This document shows positions 57,410 to 64,000 of a stretch of DNA of 64,000 bases, in pieces; positions within the stretch are counted from its first letter, which is position 1, and the number at the start of each line of letters is the position of its first letter. The position numbers and the translations under genes are program-made. The notes beneath the pieces are model-generated. The model worked only from the letters and a program-made list of their open reading frames with translations, was not told where the DNA came from and made no database searches. Source of the stretch: Gerris lacustris (Eukaryota; Arthropoda; Insecta; Hemiptera; Gerridae); NCBI GenBank assembly GCA_951217055.1, contig OX578286.1, positions 12,673,050 to 12,737,049 on the forward strand, written 5' to 3'.

Positions 57410-57830
57410 TTTGTCGTCTGTGCAAACGCGTGGATCCTAAATTACTGGGCCGATTTTGACGAAATTTTGCATGAATGTTCAAAAAAAATCAATTTTTTTT
57501 TTTCAAAGGAATTAATCTGAAAATAATTAATTAATTTTTCAGAGTAATTAATTTTAGCTCCAAATTTTTGGGCTCTATCCCCCCCCCCCCCCAAATATTC
57601 ATAAAAAAGTGATTTCTTTTATTATTTCTCAAAAACGGTTCTGAAGATTTTCATTAAAAAAATTTTAAAAACACGAATCCTATTGTATAAGCCATTTTCC
57701 CAGGAAAACTCTAGTTTTCGAGATATTGATGAATATAAATATGATTTTGATGAAAATCGAAAACCAAAATTTTGAGGGATCTTGGACCGAGATTATTATT
57801 ATTAAGCTAGCCTAAGTTGTCTCAGGTTGA
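57410..57830 (+). repeat. Rep-C element, partial and diverged
   Basis: GTCGTCTGTGCAAACGCGTG, TTACTGGGCCGATTTTGACG, TTATTTCTCAAAAACGGTTC, a C14 tract at 57579-57592, and a diverged end (CTTGGACCGA). No box B. Confidence 0.6.
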
Positions 57831-58614
57831 TTTTTATATTACCTATATCCCTTTTATTAGTGAAACAAAATTATTGTGGTGTAGTCTAATCGATCCACCG
57901 TTGATAATCGAGTTTGACAATTAACAAAAGTTAATATTATTTGCATTTGTGTATTTAAAAGTAGCTTAATACTACCTGTGAAGTTTTCTAAACCCACCTT
58001 TTATTATCTAAACAAGGCTATGAAAACAGAATTGTGTCGTGCATGTTAATTCCTGTTAAGTAAACTATACGTGTTATAAAAACCTAGTAATAAAAACAAT
58101 CATTAAACCTTATTTTTATTGCGGTTTTTGTAGCTTTTAGAGATTAAGCCGTTAGCTTTATAGCTCGTTTTAATTGGGTAACTTGGCGTGAAAATCATGT
58201 TAAATATGGACAAATCCGTTTGATTCCCTCCCTCTTTACCGTTTAATATAGTTTTAAAGGGAATGATTATTATGCAGGATTTTTATAATTCGATATGATT
58301 AGTTTACAATCTTTCTTTTTATTATTTTGTTAAATGGCTATAAAAATATTATCCAATTAAGATAAAGGTGACTCTACAGTGTCGGCGATTCTATCCGAGA
58401 GTCGGTCTACATGAGAGTGCCAAAGGAATGTTTAAGTAATCTCGCCGGCTTTCCCTTGGGTGGCGGTATTTCTCTCAGGAGTCAAAGGCTTTCGCCAGCA
58501 GTCTCCTCCACATTCTCGCTATTCGTCATCAGTTGTACGTTTGCTAGTTTGCTCCTATAGCGGTCAAAAGTGACTATTAATTTGTTTTTACTGGTCTTAT
58601 ATTGCTTTGCTTTG
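57831..58614. other. Unassigned segment with GC-richer block 58380-58570
   Basis: 58380-58570 (for example GAGAGTCGGTCTACATGAGA, CTCGCCGGCTTTCCC) stands out in GC content and includes CATCAGTTG, which fits an initiator. No ORF or terminal repeat was found to define it. Confidence 0.3.
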
Positions 58615-58790
58615 TATAAGTTTCATCGCACACCTATTACCCCAATTTTGAACCACTTCCCGTCTTTTAATCTTCCCCAAATTTTGCATATGGGAACAAT
58701 TTAGGTGAACAACACAGAAACAAACATAAAAGAAATGTTGAAATAAGACCAGTTTTTAAAAATGACATTTTTATATTACTTATTAACTTT
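58615..58790 (-). repeat. Rep-B variant fragment (reverse)
   Basis: The inverse of this segment matches 33045-33235, including AAATTTGGGGAAGATT and GGTTCAAAATTGGGGTAAT. The poly-G of that copy is absent here. Confidence 0.6.
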
Positions 58791-58956
58791 GTTTTTCAGT
58801 GTTTTATGCACCTTTTTTTTTATAGGTTATAAATGTTGCTACATAAGTTCATAATTGTAATGAGCAAGGGCATAATAAGAGACAGCAAGGAATACTTGGA
58901 CGAAATCTATTCTCGATGTACCCGGCTTCACAACTAGGAACGCAAAAGGGCAAGAT

Positions 58957-59240
58957 TTGGAGGGTACCTCTTGTTCTCATGCATATTGGCCGAGAATGTG
59001 GGGGTACCTCTTGTTCTCGTGCATATTGGCCGGGAATGTGGAGGGTACCTCTTGTTCTCGTGCATATTGGCCGAGAATATGGTGGGTACCTCTTGTTCTC
59101 GTGCATATTGGCCGAGAATATGGTGAGTACCTCTTGTTCTCGTACATATTGGCCGAGAATATGCTGGGTACCTCTTGTTCTCTTACATAATGGCCGAGAA
59201 TATGAAAGGTAACTCTTGTTCTCGTGCATATTGGCTAAGA
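58957..59240 (+). repeat. 41-bp minisatellite, about 7 units
   Basis: The unit is GGTACCTCTTGTTCTCGTGC then ATATTGGCCGAGAATATGGTG. Units are 40-41 bp, so frames drift, yet three overlapping frames stay open for 77-133 codons by chance of composition. I do not treat these as proteins. Confidence 0.85.
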
Positions 59241-59905
59241 ATCTGAGCAAAACGTTTCGTAGAGTATGGAGCCACCTTTAAGAGTATCACTTAAAGCCAA
59301 TTATTTTTTAGTAAAATATTCTAAACTACTGGGCCGATTTCGATGTAATTTGGCATTCAGATTCAGGAAAATCATACCCAGAGACTAAATCGAGAAATTA
59401 ATTGTAGCGCTAAATTTGGATACGGAACCCTCAAAATATTCTGGTAAAAAGTTTTTTCACCAAATAGGTTCCGACGATTTTGATTTTATTCAATTAACGT
59501 AAAAAAAAAAAAAAAATCGAAAACTTTAATAATAACTCCAAGAAAATATTTTTAATCAAAATATTTTCCGACGAAATTTTAAAATGTCCATAATATAATG
59601 TCAATTCTAACCATGGAAGTCGGTTTCTCGGGGAAAAATCTAGTTCCTGTAAAAATAGCTATACGTGGACGGTGCCTATATTATGTATATATAGGCCGGA
59701 TTCGATTAGCCCATTGTTGTATCCATATATGCTCCAACCTTCTGGGCCCATTAGTTCCTCTTTCACATGTGCTCAAAGGTTATTTTATTAAAACCTATAT
59801 AATATTTATATTCCTATATTCTAATATTTAGAAGTACTCATCAGATTTTTTCAGAAATTTGAATAGTTTGTTGAAGTTAGCCTACAGATGGTCCCATTTT
59901 ATTTC
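59241..59905 (+). repeat. Composite of Rep-C and Rep-B fragments
   Basis: 59241-59320 matches 37680-37760. 59320-59700 is a diverged Rep-C piece (ACTGGGCCGATTTCGATGTA, TTTCTCGGGGAAAAATCTAG). 59701-59905 is a Rep-B piece (GATTAGCCCATTGTTG, CTCCAACCTTCTGGGCCCAT). Confidence 0.55.
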
Positions 59906-60382
59906 AACATTATATTATATATTATTTTCATTAATACAATTGGATATAACAAATACTATGGTTGGTCCAATCCAAGTTTAATTTTGTCTTATAACCTTAT
60001 AACTTTTTTCTTTTATCAGTTCGTGAAATATTATTAACAACTAAAACTGGAAGTTTCATTAGCTTAACATTAATCTTCTTTTTTATAACTCCTTGTTACT
60101 CGAAACCTTTTTTTTATATTTGAATTATGTAATAATATATTTCTAAGCTTTATACTTTCATTCGCCGTACTACCTTAAACCATCTAACCTTGCTACCGTA
60201 GAAAATAATTGTGTTTGAACTAACGATATTAAAAGTAAAAATCTATCTCTTATTATTCTTTTTATTACGGTCACGAAGGGAGCTTTATTTATTTCATTTT
60301 TTTCCCTTCTTGTACAACAAACCATCCCTTCAAATATTTTTATATTTTTCGAAGGGAACACGCTAGTTAAAAATTATCGTTT

Positions 60383-60386
<4 letters not shown>
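59906..60386. other. AT-rich segment, no gene recognised
   Basis: No feature recognised. Confidence 0.4.

Positions 60387-60434
<48 letters not shown>
60387..60434. repeat. (TA)n microsatellite
   Basis: 48 bases of TA. Confidence 0.95.
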
Positions 60435-60436
<2 letters not shown>

Positions 60437-60655
60437 ATATTTTTGTAGCGAAACGGCGACATTGTAGTACATTTTTGTAGCGAAACGTAACCCATGTGCG
60501 AAATGTAACCCTCATGTGCTAAACGTAACCATAGTAGTATATTTATGTAGCGAAACGTAACCATTTTCGAAAATGGTTACGTTTCGACCATGTGCGAGAT
60601 GTAACCCTCAGGTGCGAAACGTAACCCTCATGAGCGAAACGTAACCCTCAATTAT
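60435..60655 (+). repeat. Short GCGAAACGTAACCCTCAT-type repeats
   Basis: About eight irregular copies of GTGCGAAACGTAACCCTCAT or TGTAGCGAAACG. Within them lies the perfect palindrome at 60551-60586. Confidence 0.75.
60551..60586. other. Perfect 36-bp palindrome
   Basis: CGAAACGTAACCATTTTC followed by GAAAATGGTTACGTTTCG, an exact inverse with no spacer. Confidence 0.9.
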
Positions 60656-60884
60656 TTTTATTTTTTTAATAGCTGTTAGATACAATAATTATGAACTGCA
60701 ACATATTAGAGACAAATTGTAAGCACCTCTCTTTCGAAAAGTATCCAATTAATAAGCAATACGATATTTTTTTCTCAATTACAACTCCCTTGACCCCCCA
60801 AAAAAATTAAAATAAATTAGTAGACAGTTTAAATAAAGTGAACAATATGATATTAACAATACGAACCAATCAATTACTCTAATT

Positions 60885-61845
60885 AAATGGATTGCAATGG
60901 TCACATTTCGCTACAGATATGTATTTTCTCATTATATTTTTGTAGCGAAACGGCGACACAAGAGTTTTTTTTTCTTTTAAACATCTTATAGCCCGCAAAT
61001 AAATTCAAAAATCTTTTGCCCACTTAGTAGAGAGTTCAAATTAAGAGAATTAGAGGATAATAAAGAATAAAAAAAAATATTTTTTTAATTAAATAAAATA
61101 AAATGGTCACATTTCGCTACAGATATGTTTTTTCTCATTACATTTTTGTAGCGAAACGGTGACAAAAGAGTTTTTTTTCTCTAAAAAATCTTATAGCCGG
61201 AAATAAATTCCATAATCATTTGCTCACTTAGTAGAGAGTTCAAATGAAGTGAATTAGAGGATAATACAGAATAAAAAAACAACATAATTTTTTTGTTAAA
61301 TAAAATGCAATGGTTACATTTCGCTACAGATATGTATTTTCTCATTACATTTTTGTAGCGAAACGGCGACACAAGAGTTCTTTTTTCTCTAAATAATCTT
61401 AAAGCCCGAAAATAAATACAAAAATCATTTGCACACTTAGTAGAGAGTTCAAATGAAGTGAATTAGAGAATAAAATGAAACGTGTGATTTTTTAGTTAAA
61501 TAAAATGCAATGGTTACGTTTCGCTAAAGATATGTATTTTCTCATTACATTTTTGTAGCGACATGGCGACACGAGAGTTTTTTTTTCTCTAAAAAATCTT
61601 ATAGCCCAAAAATACATACATAAATCATTTGCACACTTAGTAGAGAGTACAAAAATGAAGCTAATTATAGGATATTATTTTTTTTTTTTAAATCGTTTAT
61701 TTTTTTAATTAAATAAAATGCAATGGTTACATTTCGCTACAGATATTTTTTTCTCATCATATTTTTGTAGAAACACAAGAGTTTTTTTTCTAAAAAATCT
61801 TGGTGAATTTACTTACATAAAGTAAGTAATGTGATATTACCGAAA
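60885..61845 (+). repeat. About 205-bp tandem repeat, 5 units
   Basis: TTTTTGTAGCGAAACGGCGA recurs at about 60941, 61147, 61354, 61554 and 61766. Each unit also has ACTTAGTAGAGAGTTCAAAT and GGTTACATTTCGCTACAGAT. TTTCGCTACA and TGTAGCGAAA face each other across about 30 bases at every unit boundary, so each junction can fold into a 10-bp hairpin. No ORF. Confidence 0.8.
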
Positions 61846-61848
61846 AAT

Positions 61849-62395
61849 AGACTGCCAATTAGTGTGGCACATAGCTTCCTCGCATCCTATCAAGTTCTTT
61901 ATTGTTATATTACTTTGTTGTTATATTGTTTATTTTGTAGCAATTATGAATAGTTTTAGCGATCTTTAACACTTCATGGAGGTGTCGCAGTTGGTTTTAC
62001 TAAAAAATTGTATTTGAAAAAAGTGTTTCTCTCATTGAATAGATGAAGTTTGATTTTTTCCCGGCCTAAAATTCCAAATTTAAATTTGAAGTTCAAGTTT
62101 ACGCGAGCGTTCCGCGTGAACGCTTGGACGGATAACGTTGTCCAACGAACTCGTCCTGAGCATTGGTAAAATAAAACATGTCTACCAAATTTAATCTAAA
62201 TCGGTCGACATTTACTCAAGTTATCGTCACTCGTTTCATAATTCGCAGAGACACAGACCGACAGACACGAGACCAAAAATGTTCCCTGATGTATGAAACG
62301 GATTTCTGTCTTGGAATTTTTAAAATCGGAGACATAAAAGTTTTCGTTCTCAAAAGTGAACACAATACCGTTACCTTCGGTAAACTCGGAAGCAA
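61849..62395 (-). repeat. Rep-B element, complete copy (reverse), inside the 205-bp array
   Basis: The inverse begins TTGCTTCCGAGTTTACCGAA and ends GCACTAATTGGCAGTCTA-like sequence, collinear with 26481-27056. The tandem array resumes on its far side, so this copy inserted after the array formed. Confidence 0.75.
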
Positions 62396-62600
62396 AATCG
62401 TATTTTTTTAAATTTATTAAATAGAATGCAATGGTTTCATTTTGTTACAGATTTATATGTTAATTTTACATATTTTTAGCAAATCGGAGTCAAAAATATA
62501 TATGGCTTATAAGACTTGAAAAGAAGCAATTAAAATATTTAAACACTTTAAATAAAGGGAAGAATGGGATTTTACACATTAAAAGCAATCATATTATATT
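62396..62600 (+). repeat. Diverged last unit of the 205-bp array
   Basis: AAATAGAATGCAATGGTTTC, TTGTTACAGAT and ATTTTTAGCAAATCGGAGTC correspond to the unit consensus with many changes. Confidence 0.6.
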
Positions 62601-62735
62601 ATTGCTTCCGAGCTTAACGGAAGCATTGTATTCACTTTTGAGGATGAAAACATTTTTGACTCCGATTTTAAAAATTCCCAGACAGAAATCCGATTCAAGC
62701 ATCAGGGAACATTTTTGGGCTCGTGTCTGTATTAC
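62601..62735 (+). repeat. Rep-B element, 5' fragment
   Basis: ATTGCTTCCGAGCTTAACGG, CAGACAGAAATCCGATTCAA and GGGAACATTTTTGGGCTCGT, truncated before the TGTC block. Confidence 0.65.
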
Positions 62736-62814
62736 ATTGTCTAGGATATCGATGATTTTACTCTAAAAAAAAAAAAATGTTTAAATTCGAAGGTTGACTT
62801 AAACACAATTTGTA

Positions 62815-63390
62815 TAAATTAATTTGTTATTGATGGATTTTTTAGGTGTGATTGAAAGTAATCAAATTTTAATAATTTTTATAACTTTAAGTGTGAGACG
62901 TTTCGACCCTTTTAGTAAGGTCATCTTCTTATCACATTTTTTTTATAATTCAGTGATTCAGTGTAGCATAATAAAGACTTATAAATGGTTTATATTTTTC
63001 TTAAAATAATTGCACCACCTCAATGCGAGTTCGTCATTTTCATCATATCGTTATACAATTAAAATTCAGTCAACATTTTGTATTTTTACAATAAATAAAT
63101 AGGTAGTCATAATTGCTATCATATTATTTGTAGTTGAAATTTGTAGATTGATTTAATGTCAGGCTTTATGTGTATTTAAATGTTGCTTTTTGTAATTCTT
63201 TTTAAGTTTTAAATGATTTTTAATAATTTTTAAGTTTAAATTTATTTGTAAAAAAATGAATCACTGAATTAAAGAAAAAATGTGATAAGAAGATGACCTT
63301 ACAAAAAGGGTCGAAACGTCTCACAATTAAAGTTATTTAAATTTGATTACTTTTAATCACACCTAAAAAATCCATCAATTACAAATTTAA
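62815..63390. mobile_element. Foldback element with PLE-type terminal hairpin (D)
   Basis: Arms of about 145 bp (62815-62967 and about 63250-63390) are inverted copies: TTGATGGATTTTTTAGGTGT, GAGACGTTTCGACCC and TCATCTTCTTATCACATTTT. The outward-facing motif is AAGAAGATGACC, loop, GGGTCGAAACGTC. The about 280-bp centre is AT-rich with no ORF. Same plan as element C, different sequence. Confidence 0.65.
63286..63320 (+). ncRNA. Hammerhead-like hairpin, degenerate core (element D)
   Basis: Stem GACC/GGTC then GAAACGTC as in PLE-1. The first box reads AAGAAGA instead of CUGAnGA, keeping GAnGA but losing C3 and U4. The inverse copy is at 62898-62931. Confidence 0.4.
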
Positions 63391-63560
63391 AGAAGGTGTT
63401 GTAAGTTTAACAACTGTTTATCAATAGGAAAATTAAACACAATAGTTTTAAAAGTATTGACAAACTCTAAAAAATACATATTTCTTCTGGTTCGTAGTTT
63501 TCTCTCCTTTTTTCCCCTTAATACAATGTATAAATTTAACGATATAGATACGACAAAACG
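63391..63560. other. Spacer, no feature recognised
   Basis: AT-rich. Nothing supported. Confidence 0.4.
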
Positions 63561-64000
63561 TTATACCAAAAATAGTCTGCTAATTATAGAGTGTCACATT
63601 GCTTCCTCACGTCCTATTTTGTATACTTACAGGATGTTATGCTTTTACGTTTGATGTTATCAAATTAATTATATTTATTAGGTTTCTTAAACCTAATTAA
63701 AGCATTAATTAAGCAAAAGTTAAAGAGTGCAAACGGCTGAGTACTTTTGAAGATATAGGTGTAAATATATGTATGTTTGTGAGCATGTTGAAGAGAATCA
63801 AATGGAAGCAGAAGATTAAAACTTATATGGGACCAACAATAGGCTGATTATGACCTTTCATCCAAATTTTATTAAAATGGAACGAGTGGTTTTTAAGATA
63901 TGTTGGTTCGCAAAAATTGGGCGACAGACAAACAGACAGACTGACTCGAAACCAAAAAATAAATCCCTGATCCCTAAACGGATTTTTATCTTGAATTTTT
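63561..64000 (-). repeat. Rep-B element, second subfamily (reverse, runs off window)
   Basis: It opens with AGTCTGCTAATTATAGAGTG then TCACATTGCTTCCTCACGTC, the inverse of the Rep-B 3' end. It continues with the inverse of TTGTTGGTCCCATATAAGTT and the phrase block, ending in CGAGTCAGTCTGTCTGTTTG (inverse) at the window edge. Confidence 0.65.

Noticed and set aside
58849..59250. 133-codon frame across the 41-bp minisatellite
   Set aside because: The unit length varies between 40 and 41 bp, so no frame is kept from unit to unit. It is open only because the unit is stop-poor.
60435..60655. Hammerhead motif at GCGAAACG repeats
   Set aside because: There is GAAAC but no CUGAnGA box with a stem II beside it. 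The similarity is superficial.

Overview
This looks like AT-rich, repeat-dominated nuclear DNA from an invertebrate animal, most likely an arthropod and probably an insect. The reasons are long (TA)n tracts, Penelope-like retroelements with GIY-YIG endonuclease, a mariner-type transposase remnant, a tRNA-derived SINE, and a TATA plus TCAGT initiator core promoter inside one element. I recognise no host protein-coding gene. The only convincing host gene is an isolated tRNA-Leu(UAG) at 30921-31000. The window reads as a gene desert built from mobile elements and tandem repeats.

Repeat families are named here for convenience. Rep-A starts with a GAAGCGAGCG hairpin. Rep-B starts with a CTTCCG/CGGAAG hairpin and ends near ATGTGCCACACTAATTGGCA. 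Rep-C starts with an ACTTTCTC/GAGAAAGT hairpin and carries a tRNA-like box B in its second half. Rep-D has the terminal inverted repeat TACTACGTTTTTA. Rep-E starts with a GGGTCC/GGACCC hairpin. Families A, B, C and E share one layout: a 5' hairpin, then TGTC-type repeats, then a phrase close to GATTTTGATGAAATTTGG. This hints at a common mechanism or ancestry.

Layout. 2.1-4.7 kb: two Rep-A copies, then a tandem pair of Crypton-like elements, one with a short ORF. 5.7-7.1 kb: a 33-bp minisatellite. 8.0-12.2 kb: inverted-repeat DNA elements and Rep-D copy 1. 12.5-17.9 kb: two Penelope-like elements (PLE-1, PLE-2), each a head-to-head pair of truncated copies with target-site duplications and outward-facing hammerhead-like hairpins. 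18.2-22.4 kb: MITE-like elements, Rep-D copy 2, Rep-B pieces and a 32-bp tandem repeat. 22.9-29.2 kb: several short tandem duplications, Rep-B and Rep-C. 30.3-37.3 kb: TA tracts, tRNA-Leu, a SINE inserted in a Rep-C copy, and a mariner-like remnant in long inverted repeats. 38.9-40.5 kb: a small MITE, an AT-rich tandem repeat, Rep-C and Rep-D. 40.5-44.5 kb: the least repetitive stretch, with one unexplained 99-codon open frame. 46.4-46.8 kb: three consecutive palindromes. 47.5-52.1 kb: an 82-bp satellite array of about 50 units. 53.5-54.0 kb: a tRNA-like repeat and its foldback duplicate. 56.3-57.1 kb and 62.8-63.4 kb: small foldback elements, two of which share the PLE terminal hairpin. 60.4-62.6 kb: a roughly 205-bp tandem repeat with GCGAAACG-type hairpins, interrupted by a Rep-B copy.

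The strongest system-level observation is a set of four elements (PLE-1, PLE-2 and two short foldbacks). Each carries a stem-GAAA motif followed by a different four-base palindrome (ACGT, AGCT or ATAT) at the position of hammerhead helix III. That covariation fits ribozymes that assemble as dimers.
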